Assembly (NCBI GenBank): GCA_002633025.1
Contig: NMRB01000075.1
Span: forward strand, 151,712-215,711
Length of the DNA stretch: 64,000 bases
Reading direction: 5' to 3'
Origin: Notospermus geniculatus
Lineage: Eukaryota; Nemertea; Pilidiophora; Heteronemertea; Lineidae
This document shows positions 22,596 to 34,117 of the stretch, piece by piece. A program made the position numbers and the translations under genes. The notes under the pieces were generated by a model that was not told the DNA's origin, ran no database searches, and saw only the letters and a list, made by a program, of their open reading frames with translations. How positions within the stretch are numbered: the stretch's first letter is position 1; each line of letters starts with the position of its first letter.

Positions 22596-24462
22596 TATGT
22601 GTGTGAGTGTTTGGGAGTGCTCATGTGACAAGATTGTCATGTTCATGTAACATTCTTGTATTGTTAGGGTGCATTGGGAAACGTGATACATGCAAATAAG
22701 AATATTTACTGTTCGTTTCCCAGTCTGCATGTCATTCGGAGTTCATTGACGTTAATAACGCACTCAGTCCAATGGAAACCCATTGCATTCGATATTCTTC
22801 TGTCTTTATCACCTGTGGCCCTCTCAGAAAAACCAGGCTTTTTTTGCAAGGTTGTCAGTTTATTCAACTATTATCTGTCCACCAGTAAAAACTGGCAGAC
22901 GCATCCAGTTCAGCTGTAGTGTCAAGCCCAAGCACCTTTATTTGCTGCTAATAGGTCACATTCGAAGTGTTCTAAGTCACTGTGATAGTACAGCCAATGT
23001 TCTTTCAAGTCAATTAGGCCAGAAGTGAAATATCTTGTAAACGCAGAATATTGGGAAGAGTCACTGACAGCCTTAGCCATCTTACGGCTTCTAACAATTT
23101 CCTGTCTCAGCAAATATTTGATCTAGCAAATTTTTATGAAGATGAAGCAAATATTGATCATGTCTGATGCCTTTGGCAATGGGATGGTGATACAAGATTC
23201 AGTCATGAAGGAAAGTCTGCGATGGAAAAGGGATTTGTTGTATGAAAATGAGCAATTACCTGGCCATACGCCACAGGACATGTTCATTCACAAAGCTTGG
23301 TTTGTCTAACATTATTACCATGTGAAAGGCTCATCTATGGGACTTGTAAATTTACTGTGCTTTTTTCTGAATATTGAACTGAGCACCATGAGCTCTAACT
23401 TGGCTCTTTAGAAGTAGTGCGTGATTTGTAACTGCTGAACTGTTAATCTCTCATCCAAGTTTTTTCCCATTTGGAAAAAAACGTTTTGTCTTGTGATGCA
23501 CCTGTTCGTAGCTTTAGGTCAAAGTTTAGTGTTGGATAATCGCTAAGCTTGGAAAAGTAGACTCAATGTAATGGTCAGAAGCCATCAGTTATAACATATC
23601 GTGATCTCTATTAGGGATAGAGTGTTTGTGCTGAGAAGACTTAATTTGACATAATCATCAGGATCCTGCAGAGGGAGATTTGTTGATGTCTCTAAACCAT
23701 GAGGGAGTAATGCATTTAAGTAATGAAGCATGATTCTGCAGACACTTTATGAAAAAGAGGTCTGTAGCCTATTACCTATATCTTTTAAGGTGGTACTTTG
23801 AACCTGTAAGACATACTTTGATTTCAGAATCAGATAAAGGGACATAAAAGCATCATGGATTTTTTCTAACATATATGAATTAAATTCTCTGAATTCAAAG
23901 CCCTGGCTGACCTAGAGCTCAGACTTGTGAGTGGATTGTACCATCATACATTCACATTCACCTCAGAAGTGAGGGAAAAAAGCAAACTCATTTACCAATA
24001 TTAAATAGCAGATGGGAGAAGCTCGTAAGTCCCTTGCAAAATGGGAAGATGATACATTACATTAGTGACCACAAAGATACTGAGCCCGTGGTATTTCCCC
24101 AAGGCTGTTCTTTCTCTATGGCCTTTCAGAAGAAGCTCCAGACAATGTTGACAATATACAAAAGGGTTTGGCCTTTTAGCTTTAAAGCCGTACGAACCCT
24201 GTCATGTGTCCCCAGTCATCCTCTTCAAATAGAAACACCCAACAGAATGGAATCGCTGTTTTTTGCTATAGTCGTTGTTTACATCTCTTATCTCGAAGTT
24301 ACAGGATGTTGGGATGGTCAATGTTATCAAGTTTTTTTGTTTGGGTCTCAGGAATAATTCCGTAGAGAATTCCTGAAAGGGTCTTCAAACATGAAACTTA
24401 TGATAGCAACTGAAACAGCAACTTGATGGTTTTTCAGTAGGCCTACCCTTGTTGAATATAAA
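22596..24462. other. Intron segment, no supported feature
   Basis: Non-coding. The open frame at 24034-24357 on the plus strand has no domain and no splice context I trust. Confidence 0.4.
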
Positions 24463-24748
24463 AAAAGTTAAAGTTTGGGTTTATAGTCTGATATCAACTA
24501 CGGTAGAGGTTCTCATCCGACTTTACACTTTAACCCCAGTCTGTGCTGAAACCTTTCAGTAGAACTCAGATGAGCTGCTCATTCAGCGCTACAATTGAGC
24601 ATTTCCGACCGGTACCCATTTATACACCTGGGTGGAGAGAGGCCAGTGAGGTAAAGAGACTTGCCCAAAGTCTCACGCCCAGTGGGATTCGAACCCGGGA
24701 TCCTCTGACCGCTAGTCGGAGACCCGAACCACTACACCACCGGGCTCC
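24463..24748 (-). mobile_element. Full-length tRNA-derived SINE with target-site duplications
   Basis: Read on the minus strand, the element starts GGAGCCCGGTGGTGTAGTGG, with a pol III A box at about 24727-24742. The B box GGGTTCGAATCCC lies at 24684-24696. A body containing TGGGCAAGTCTCTTTACC and a TGTATAAATGGGTACC block follows. The 9-bp sequence GAATATAAA flanks both ends (24454-24462 and 24749-24757), the expected target-site duplication of LINE-mediated insertion. With about 286 bp and intact duplications it looks complete and fairly young. The tRNA-like head is not a functional tRNA gene. Confidence 0.85.
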
Positions 24749-25463
24749 GAATATAAAGTGATTTCAACTGTCTCAGGTTGCAGAAGTATCATTTCCTTGT
24801 TGAAGTACAATTTGGATATGTATTTTGAAATGTACATGGTCAGCCATACCTAATCCAGCCCATATCTAGCAGCCAATATGACATTGGTGCCTCCAGCATG
24901 AACGGAAACAATGGATTAACCAAGGGACGAACAAGAGATGGTATAATCCCTTCAGGAAATCGGAGTAGGAAATGGATCACATGTCATCATTATCTGAACT
25001 GATAGGGCATCCTAAGCTGAACGCATTAGGTATCAATTTTGCCCATAAAAGGACACAACGATGCAATTAGTGTCAATGTCACACTGCTGTTTATACTCTA
25101 AATGGAATTTCGGTGCTCATCTCTCAACAAGTTAGCGTTCAGACGTCTGATTTCTTTCTATCATCTAGCCATCATCCTAATCCTTATCAATTAAAAGATT
25201 TTTTACCTGGTGACATAAATTTGTGTGAAATTGTCTGGAGAGGGAAGTATTTTGGTGAAGCAGGACTTCCATTATCTGCGAATTTTAAGTAGGGGCCTAT
25301 ATGCCAAATCCCAAACCCTAACCCTAAAATCATGATCAGTAGAAGACCCCAACATTTCGTTCTACTAATGAAAATGATGTTCTGCTGATGAAAAAAAGTA
25401 ACAATGTAAAACAAATCTTGCAAGTTAGACCCATAAAATCTGTCTGTGTTGCAATGAACACCA
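24749..25463. other. Intron segment, no supported feature
   Basis: Apart from the SINE target duplication at its left edge I see nothing supportable here. Confidence 0.4.
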
Positions 25464-25690
25464 TAGAAGTAGCTGTGGCCTTATTGGTGCTGTGATTGAT
25501 GATAATGGACCAATATAGTTGCAGTCGTATCCCCTCTGTTTTTATATATGACGAGAAACAGTGGGGACTCATCTTTCTCTTTTTTCTTCATATTACATAT
25601 AGAAGCACTGGAGGTCTCATCTGTTCTGTGATCGAACAAACAATGGACCAATATTGCTGCAGTCACATCCTGTCTGGTTTTATATGAAGA
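25464..25690. repeat. Diverged tandem duplication, period about 138 bp
   Basis: AATGGACCAATAT at 25504 recurs at 25642, followed in both units by TGCAGTC, ATCC and a TTTTATAT block and preceded by a CAT(AT)AGAAG block. Substitutions are spread evenly. Much of the minus-strand frame is open across both units (sharing an ILVH motif), but nothing else suggests a gene. Confidence 0.55.
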
Positions 25691-26057
25691 AAGAAAACAC
25701 AATATTGATCAAGCATTGCATAGTTCCCCATGATACAGTCTGTGTAGTTTTGGACATACCGGGTACTGAGAATCAATCAGACCACTTTCGTGAGAGTTTT
25801 TCATGAAAGGAGCAGAAAAAAAGTCTGCCCAGTATTACTGCCTTTAGGATTCACTTTCATCTTGTGGAAGATCAGTAACAGAGAACAGAAGCTGGTGGCA
25901 ATAGTATTGGATGCTGTTAATGCCAATTGACACTTTTTATGTATGTGTGTGTGGTGTGCGGAATCTGGACCGTCACATGTACCACTAAAATGAAATGTAC
26001 CTTTGGTTGGATCTGTTGGACTGATTCTTCTTGGACATTCAGAATGCATCAATATAA

Positions 26058-26069
26058 CCCCCCCCCCCC
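26058..26069. repeat. Homopolymer run of 12 C
   Basis: Twelve consecutive C on the plus strand, just left of the foldback element at 26101. The exact length is liable to sequencing error. Confidence 0.8.
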
Positions 26070-26100
26070 TCCTATCCTTCTCTACATGTATATCAGTATC

Positions 26101-26278
26101 TGTGAGGCGGTCTAGGAAAACCCGTCGGATGTCGCATTTGAGGAAAGTGTTAATGGCCTTGGTGAACCTGCACAGTGAAATGTACTCCGTAAACAGCAGC
26201 AGATCAATGTACAGGCAATCTGACAGCCCTTGTTGATCATTCAGCGACTTCCGACGGGTTTTCCTAGACCGCCACACA
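26101..26278. mobile_element. 178-bp element with 35-bp terminal inverted repeats
   Basis: The left end (26101-26135) and right end (26244-26278) are inverted copies built on GGCGGTCTAGGAAAACCCGT, with a few mismatches. The spacer is not self-complementary. No target duplication was identified with confidence. Probably a non-autonomous DNA transposon; similar Arg/Ser/Lys-rich peptides in frames on both strands are a by-product of the inverted repeat. Confidence 0.65.
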
Positions 26279-29200
26279 TTTTCTTATAATTCCATTGGAG
26301 ACCCTGTAACCTCTACAGCCTACCACCATCACATCGCCTGTAATTTGACACCCCCTTGGTGTTTCACATACATATACCATCATGAAATATACATATGGTG
26401 GTAGGTCTGACTTATCCAACCCCATCGGATGATCCTCCAGCGATGCCTCGAGATGTCACTAAGCAGCAGGAAGACAACATCTTTATAGATAATACAGATG
26501 AATGATGATGTCCTTCATATTTCAATATCAGACAACAGCTGTCAGCAACAGAATGCTGAGGAATCTTCTTGCTCAAAATAAGAAGATAGTATCTTCTTTC
26601 ACAACTAGAAAGGTTGAGACTACGTGACCTGACGTGTCATGCTCACATGTTTGCTCGGAAATTTCCAGTGCATCCTGTGTCAAAATCTTGTGTTGCCATT
26701 TGTATTTTGACTTGGCTGTGAATAAGTTCCGGTACCAGTCCTCAGTGGGGAGGTAGTTATCAAATCAAATGCTAGTGCCCCACCGTCACCTTGAAAGGAC
26801 TACACCCCGAATTATTCAATGCAACAAAAACAAAAACAAGTACAAGAGTCAAAGGAAATTTGGTCCGTGTTGGTCCATCAACAATCCAGATTTGTGGCTT
26901 TGCCCCTGAGACACTAGTGGATTCTCTCAAAGTGATCCAGCTTCTTGCCAGCAATTTTTTTTCAGATGTCAGGGGAACATTTAAACCTAATTACTGCGAT
27001 GGTACTTGGCTTGGCATGCAGATTGTGGACAAGTTTGTAGAACAGACTGCGCCAGGATTTTTGTTGCCATCATCTCTTGGGATGAATCAAGAGGCGGAGT
27101 GCACAATAGCTACATGAGTGTTTTAGGCTATTTTCTCTCAAAATTTGACTCGCAACGTCATGTTGTAGTCAATGTACAATACTTAAGAATCGACCAGTGG
27201 TTCATGTCTGTTGAATTATTGGTTTGTTGGCAATGTCCTGTCTGATAGCTGATTAGAATAGAAAATGAGAAGAGAAGTGCCTGCCAGACGAGTTTTCAGT
27301 TTTTGAGGAACCAAAAATATTTTGTGGCATTGCAACCACACAATATCTGGTCACTGGTGATATTCAGGACTGGATAATCTCATAATACTCAAAATAGGAT
27401 CAAAATATCTGTCAATGATATTGTGGCCTCCAGTGGTGACATCATTGGATCAAGGGCAGACTATTGACATCTGCCAAGTTAGGATCGGATATGGTCGTGC
27501 GAATCTCTTTGGTCTCATAATTGGAGAAAGAACGTCAAAGCTGATGGTCAAATCCTTGTCTGTGTGTTTCCACTAATCAACCTGATTTGTTTGGGAAATG
27601 TCACCATGATTTTGACATAGAACTAAAGTTCAAACATGCTTCATAAGCATCTTCCCTTGTTTACTTTGATGAGAAGTTAGGAACAGCATGTACTTTACAA
27701 TATGGAAACTTTTAGTGTTATCTTTTGTGTTTTTTTGGACCAGATCCCTGGAAAATTGTTTTGGGCCCCTCACGCACAACATAACTAATTCCCTTGGCAC
27801 TGCTGACTTCTCTGACTGTAACTCACACAGAATGCCTGCCCACTATCCTGGAGGTCCAACATGACAGATGAGAAAAGCTGAAAAACTGGAACTTCATGAT
27901 GTCAAGCCACTCTACTCTGAACAGTTTAATCCAACCCAGGCTTCCAAAACAGCTGAAAAACTACCACTGTCAGATACAGCTTGATTGAACCATCAATCAC
28001 AAAGGAGAGAAAATGAATGCTTTGAGGTAAATGCACCACATGACCACATGAACCAATGGTTGGTCAAGATTGAGCAGACACAACATCAACCTCATAAAAA
28101 TTCTCTCAATAAGGAGTGCTTTGTGGAATGTTTTTAGGAACGCTTGTTCATTTCAGCAGCCTACTCCATCCGGTCATGACCTCATTGCCTGCTGGCAACG
28201 CAAAAGCATTATGTACCTATCAGCCCTTCTAAACTGAACAGTTTGGGCCTAAACATGCCAATTCCATCCTCCACTGATTCATGCATACGACTTGCAATTT
28301 TTGATCAGTCCTAACCCCGTGATTCCACAGAAATCTATTAACAGTGACCAGCAGACTTAGCCATGAACCGAGGAGCAGATGTTGGCGAGTAATTTTATTT
28401 CGGAATCGAGCACGCCACTCTTGCCTGATTTCAGGTTACAGCTCCTTCAGGCAGGCGTGCCCCTGATCTCTTGCATGCTTCGTAGCAATCTCTTTAGGTA
28501 TTGGAGACCTGGCGTGGTTGATGACATTGACATGGTAGACTATCGATAACATTGAGAGAAAAACGATGAGCTGGTAGATGGGATTACATCCAAGGATACT
28601 GGTGACTGTCACCTGGTAACTCAACATCTCGGCCTCATCAAAAGGGATGTATGAAATACTGGGATGAAATATTTGGTTCTTCATGTGTGTCTGATAAACT
28701 ATTGTGGGTTGCGGAACTTCCCGCTACAGACAAAAACTTAGTGGTTATCTCCTAAACAAACTGGCAGGAAAAAACATGCAAAAACTTGTTACACGTTTGT
28801 GGAAAACTCCACGAGATAGCTGGGCCCTGAATGGGTAATGCATGGAATATACTTCATCATTGCTGTAATTTACAAGGCGGTAATTGCTTGATAGATGGTT
28901 TCCGACAACCAAAGTGACATCCCTGATAATACAGCTCTGAATCATCATTGTGTCTACATAACAACTACATGTTTAATAATGACAGAAAAGGCCTTTCCTT
29001 CATTGGACTCAGTGCCAGACAACATTCGGCCAAAGCAGCAATTTTAGATGTAAAAGCAATGCTCTGGTAGCCAGAAACCCACCCCCTCATGAGCACTTTA
29101 TCTGTTACTCTGTTATCCACCGGGTAATTGAGTGCTAAGTGCCGTCTGATTATGGGAATGACTAGCCTGGTGAGGTTACCCCCAGGGCAGAGCAACTTTG

Positions 29201-30800
29201 CTTTCACAGTCTGAGCAAAGATGCCATCAGTCATGTTCAGCTGAGACATGCACAAATAGTCCAGAAGATTGCGGAATGGCATTTCCATTATGATGAACGT
29301 ACTCTCCAGGCAATGCCGTTGGTTGTAGTATGCCAACAGTATGTCCACTACTTCCTTATAAATCTTTTATCGATGGTACACTACAACCATAATCATGGTC
29401 GTATTTCGATCCAATGATCATTTTAGGATTGCTGATGAAATTACAGCCTCAAGGATAGAGTGTCGGGTACATGCATACAAATCCTTCTTCCCGATGATAG
29501 ATCTGTGATTAGGGTATGGTGTACTCCTTTCCATTCATCTTAACCCTGTCGAACTGAAGGGTTCTGAGAAGTTTTGAAGCTGATGACCTTATTTTTCATC
29601 CAATACATCCCAGTCGCTGGGAGAGATGGTACCTCTATTCCAGAGCAGCTTTCTTTTGAATACCATTACCAATGTTGAGGAGTTTGGCTTTCCAGTATTT
29701 TCTCAATGTCTCCTCCTGAAGTGGCCCATACATGTGCAATATTTTTGCACAATATGAGGATCAAAATGGGCAGTATCATTGCCTGTCTTCTACCCATCAT
29801 GCCAGAAGCACATGACTCTACTTTGGCCCCATATCTATATAATAATGCTGGAAGTCGGCTCAATAAAGTGACACTTAGAAGCTTTGTTTTGCCTCGAAAT
29901 TCGGCACAGTAATAGAGGATACCATATCCTGATGCAACGGCTGGTTTAATTTGTGAAGAGGACTTTGTTCTGGTAGCAATTTTACTTTTTTTAACGGTGT
30001 TGTTCGATGCTTTCTAAATTCTCCCTACCGCACACCGGGTTGCACCAATTCCAGCCGTGCCGTGCATGCCAACCTCGGCCAATCTCAGAATCGCCGATTG
30101 CCACGGGTTCTTGCTAGTTGTGCAATAATATCGGATGTTGTATCTTGGCCTTAATGGCAGTGTAAAAATCAGTGCAATTCCATAACTCTTCTGTGACTGG
30201 AGAGCAAAATCTTCATTGAAGAACGGACAGTATTCCTTTCTAGGACTTCCATTAAGAAGCAAAGTATCCGTTGCAGATGTAGATCAGTAAGTCAGTCATT
30301 GTCAAGCAAATGAAAGCTATATTTTATCTGTTTTCTCATTCAGCTGATCTGCAATTCACAGTGCGTCCTGACTACGATGGCCAATGATCGCTGTCTGGAG
30401 GATTAGTTTGGCATCCATTGATACAAATGCGAGTGGCACGGGAATTGTCCCAATTGAATTCTGCTGTATTGGAGAGTACCCCGGTGTGTCGTAAAAGGTA
30501 TCATCACTCACAATAGAAAACCAGGGATCAATTATTTTGGATTATGGCTGTTTAAATCACTTAGTTTCATCTGATGACACCATGGTATTTTTTTACGAAA
30601 TGGTATCATTCATTGTAGAAATGGGTTCCACTGTTTATTACCCATTCCGGGTGCATTAACTTGCTGTGGGGGATTTGCACGAATATCGCAAGAGGCTGCA
30701 GGTTGCAAAATTGTGTCATACTCTCCAGTATGTTGTAATTTATTTTCAAATTTACATCCTCCTAAATAAGCTGAACACTTTGAATTATCCTTGAGTTCCT
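26279..30800. other. Intron segment, no supported feature
   Basis: Non-coding. The longest open stretches (26791-27117 plus and 28965-29348 minus) show no recognisable domain, signal peptide or splice context. I treat them as chance. Confidence 0.4.
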
Positions 30801-30828
30801 ATAATACTCTGACTGGCGCCACACGATC

Positions 30829-30916
30829 TATCAGACTGTGGTTGACATTTGCACTTGCTTGCGAGCAGCTCAGAGGCAACTCACAGGCAAGTACAAATGT
30901 CAACCACAGTTTGATA
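30829..30916. other. Pri-miRNA-like hairpin, copy A (candidate)
   Basis: The 37-nt arms 30829-30865 and 30880-30916 pair along their whole length with two mismatches and two G-U pairs; the loop is 14 nt (30866-30879). Stem length and loop size fit an animal primary microRNA. Strand is undecided: reading the opposite strand turns the C-A mismatches into wobbles and the wobbles into mismatches. The same hairpin recurs unchanged in the other haplotype copy. A short foldback transposon remnant is the main alternative. Confidence 0.4.
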
Positions 30917-31680
30917 AAGCATTTTTGCCAGGCAGAGCCAGTGCAGTCGCTAAGCCTTTATTCAAGGATCAGTGTTACTTATTGAAGGTCATTGCAGAGA
31001 AAACTGACTGCGTGTTCCTTCTTACATGTGATGTGTGCTGCATCCCAATTACGAGGAGCCAGCGGATGACTGTAAGAACTGTACATGTAATTAAAAGATG
31101 TCACAATTGAGGAGGTCGTGGCCAAGGGACACATCAATGTAAGGCATGATTGCATTCCATGAATGCTTTTGGTATTAGTGTTAGGAGGATGTGAGGATTG
31201 ATGGGTCAGAGATTGTGTCTTGGTATGCAGATTGGACTGTCCTTGCATGCCCTTGGAACTTCTCGGTAAAGCAATGAACTCATCGCCTCAGGGTCGGCTA
31301 TAACAGCATCTTTCTCTTGAAGACCGTGCAAAATGTAGTTGAGATGCTAATCTGTACTGACACATTTATAGCATTTACAAAATGTTCTTGAACCAACATG
31401 GTAAGAAGGCTAAGATGGGAAAGAATTTTTAGCTGCTTTTCATTTTGTTTGACGTTTTTCAAGAACTTGACCCCCATTATTTGAGCCTGTCGGCATCGTT
31501 AAGACTTTCAACTGCTGGTTTGATAGCTTTGGTGACATTTTGTCATTGCACATCATCAATTGAATTTTGTGGGGAACCTTGAATAGATTGTGATGCATAT
31601 AATCCAAATTTCCCTGATAACCCTTTGGTTACTCTTGCATGCTATTAGGACTCAAAACTGGTGGAAAACAAAATACTTAA

Positions 31681-32260
31681 CTAGAAATTGACTTGTGAGT
31701 CAATTTGAAGACCGCCTTTGAAAATTCACTGAATTTTGTAAATATGTTGGGCAATGGAAAATGATGATATTGGGACTGAACATGCGTCATTTACAGTGTA
31801 GGCCTACATTTATGATGTAGATGTACATGGCTTTAAAGTGCGATTGTGTGTTTCGCGGCAGCCAAGAGCAGGGGGTTATTGTTTTCAAAGTTAGGCCTAC
31901 TAAATTTCACAATTGGTAAACTTGTCGGGTCATGATCATTTAAAGCCCCACAGTATTGAATTTTGCGATATTTTCAAAATGTTAGGAGAGAGCACAAATA
32001 GGTCTCATAGTCTTGTGAAGGTCCCCAAAATGCGTGTCTTCAGAGAATCAAGGCCTAGTTTTCAGCACACATTAGAAAAAACGACAGGGAGAGCTCTAAT
32101 GTATTCAGATGGAGCGCAGTACATTTTACACTACGCTGACGTCGTGACGTCGGTGCACTGATGTCAAGAATCGCGACGATGATTTGCGTTTTTTAGATCC
32201 AATACAGTGGGGCTTTAAATGTTATTGATTTCAGACAAATGTGCGTGTCATTTTTCGCGA
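31681..32260. mobile_element. Insertion of about 580 bp present in only one haplotype copy
   Basis: Copy B runs straight from AAAATACGTAATTAAA to ATGCACTAATTAATGG, while copy A has about 580 bp between the corresponding points. The insert contains a TIR-bounded element (31937-32221) plus about 250 bp on its left. It is either a composite insertion or a deletion on the other allele. Exact ends are uncertain by about 10 bp. Confidence 0.6.
31937..32221. mobile_element. 285-bp TIR element inside the allelic insertion
   Basis: The ends match as inverted repeats at 21 of 22 positions (CATTTAAAGCCCCAC.GTATTG). The palindromic TTTAAA at each end makes the target duplication ambiguous; TTAA is possible. 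There is no coding capacity. The interior includes GACGTC motifs near 32140-32150. Confidence 0.65.
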
Positions 32261-32437
32261 AATGCACTAATTAATGGTTGCTGCTGACTCTCCATCAACC
32301 CATCTGATTCCATGCCATGTTTATATCACACCATGGAGGAGATATATCCACACTTCACATTGATATGCACACATATTGATTGGTAAAGGAACTTCATCCT
32401 GAGGTACACTTCATGTAAATGTTTGTAGTTTTCCACG

Positions 32438-33060
32438 NNNNNNNNNNNNNNNNNNNNNNNNNNNNNNNNNNNNNNNNNNNNNNNNNNNNNNNNNNNNNNN
32501 NNNNNNNNNNNNNNNNNNNNNNNNNNNNNNNNNNNNNNNNNNNNNNNNNNNNNNNNNNNNNNNNNNNNNNNNNNNNNNNNNNNNNNNNNNNNNNNNNNNN
32601 NNNNNNNNNNNNNNNNNNNNNNNNNNNNNNNNNNNNNNNNNNNNNNNNNNNNNNNNNNNNNNNNNNNNNNNNNNNNNNNNNNNNNNNNNNNNNNNNNNNN
32701 NNNNNNNNNNNNNNNNNNNNNNNNNNNNNNNNNNNNNNNNNNNNNNNNNNNNNNNNNNNNNNNNNNNNNNNNNNNNNNNNNNNNNNNNNNNNNNNNNNNN
32801 NNNNNNNNNNNNNNNNNNNNNNNNNNNNNNNNNNNNNNNNNNNNNNNNNNNNNNNNNNNNNNNNNNNNNNNNNNNNNNNNNNNNNNNNNNNNNNNNNNNN
32901 NNNNNNNNNNNNNNNNNNNNNNNNNNNNNNNNNNNNNNNNNNNNNNNNNNNNNNNNNNNNNNNNNNNNNNNNNNNNNNNNNNNNNNNNNNNNNNNNNNNN
33001 NNNNNNNNNNNNNNNNNNNNNNNNNNNNNNNNNNNNNNNNNNNNNNNNNNNNNNNNNNNN
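32438..33060. other. Assembly gap of 623 n
   Basis: Undetermined bases. The flanks show that it separates two copies of the same block, so it may contain little or no real sequence. Confidence 0.95.
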
Positions 33061-34117
33061 TAATACTCTGCCTGGCGCCACACGATCTATCAGACTGTGG
33101 TTGACATTTGCACTTGCTTGCGAGCAGCTCAGAGGCAACTCACAGGCAAGTACAAATGTCAACCACAGTTTGATAAAGCATTTTTGCCAGGCAGAGCCAG
33201 TGCAGTCGCTAAGCCTTTATTCAAGGATCAGTGTTACTTATTGAAGGTCATTGCAGAGAAAACTGACTTCGTGTTCCTTCTTACATGTGATGTGTGCTGC
33301 ATCCTAATTACCAGGAGCCAGTGGATGACTGTAAGAACTGTAATTAAAAGATGTCACAATTGAGGAGGTCGTGGCCAAGGGACACATCAATGTAAGGCAT
33401 GATTGCATTCCATGAATGCTTTTGGTATTAGTTTTAGGAGGATGTGAGGATTGATGGGCCAGAGATTGTGTCTTGGTATGCAGATTGGACTGTCCTTGCA
33501 TGCCCTTGGAACTTCTCGGTAAAGCAATGAACTGATCGCCTCAGGGTCGGCTATAACAGCATCTTTCTCTTGAAGACCGTGCAAAATGTAGTTGAGATGC
33601 TAATCTGTACTGACACATTTATAGCATTTACAAAAAGTTCTTGAACCAACATGGTAAGAAGGCTAAGATGGGAAAGAATTTTTAGCTGCTTTTCATTTTG
33701 TTTGACGTTTTTCAAGAACTTGACCCCCATTATTTGAGCCTGTCGGCATCATTAAGACTTTCAACTGCTGGTTTGATAGCTTTGGTGACATTTTGTCATT
33801 GCACATCATCAATTGAATTATGTGGGGAACCTCAAATAGATTGTGATGTATATAATCCAAATTTCCCTGATAACCCTTTGGTTACTCTTGCATGCTATTA
33901 GGACTCAAAACTGGTGGAAAACAAAATACGTAATTAAAAATGCACTAATTAATGGTTGCTGCTGACTCTCCATCAACCCATCTGATTCCATGCCATGTTT
34001 ATATCACACCATGGAGGAGATATATCCACACTTCACATTGATATGCACACATATTGATTGGTAAAGGAACTTCATCTTGAGGTACACTTCATGTAAATGT
34101 TTGTAGTTTTCCACGCG
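33061..34117. repeat. Haplotype-like duplication 2, copy B
   Basis: Repeats 30801-32437 without the 580-bp insertion, with scattered substitutions and a missing 4-bp CATG near 33340 relative to about 31083. It starts immediately after the gap and continues into unique intron at 34118. Confidence 0.8.
33088..33175. other. Pri-miRNA-like hairpin, copy B (candidate)
   Basis: Same hairpin as at 30829-30916, with arms and loop unchanged although the surrounding copies differ elsewhere. If the duplication is allelic, this is a single locus. Confidence 0.4.

Larger units (their letters stand above)
30801..32437. repeat. Haplotype-like duplication 2, copy A
   Basis: Nearly identical to 33061-34117 except for a block of about 580 bp (about 31681-32260) absent from copy B. 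Its right part (32261-32437) matches 33941-34117 and stops at the n-run. It contains the hairpin at 30829-30916. Most likely one of two alleles placed in series. Confidence 0.8.

Noticed and set aside
24680-24748. tRNA gene
   Set aside because: Both pol III boxes are present, but it is the head of a SINE with body and target duplications, not a stand-alone tRNA.
28965-29348. 127-residue minus-strand frame in the intron
   Set aside because: It could in principle be an extra exon, but it matches nothing in 5-HT2 receptors and the exon 1-exon 2 join is already complete.
32326-33162. Long open frames (over 200 residues) on both strands around 32.3-33.2 kb
   Set aside because: They consist almost entirely of n and are not real coding sequence.
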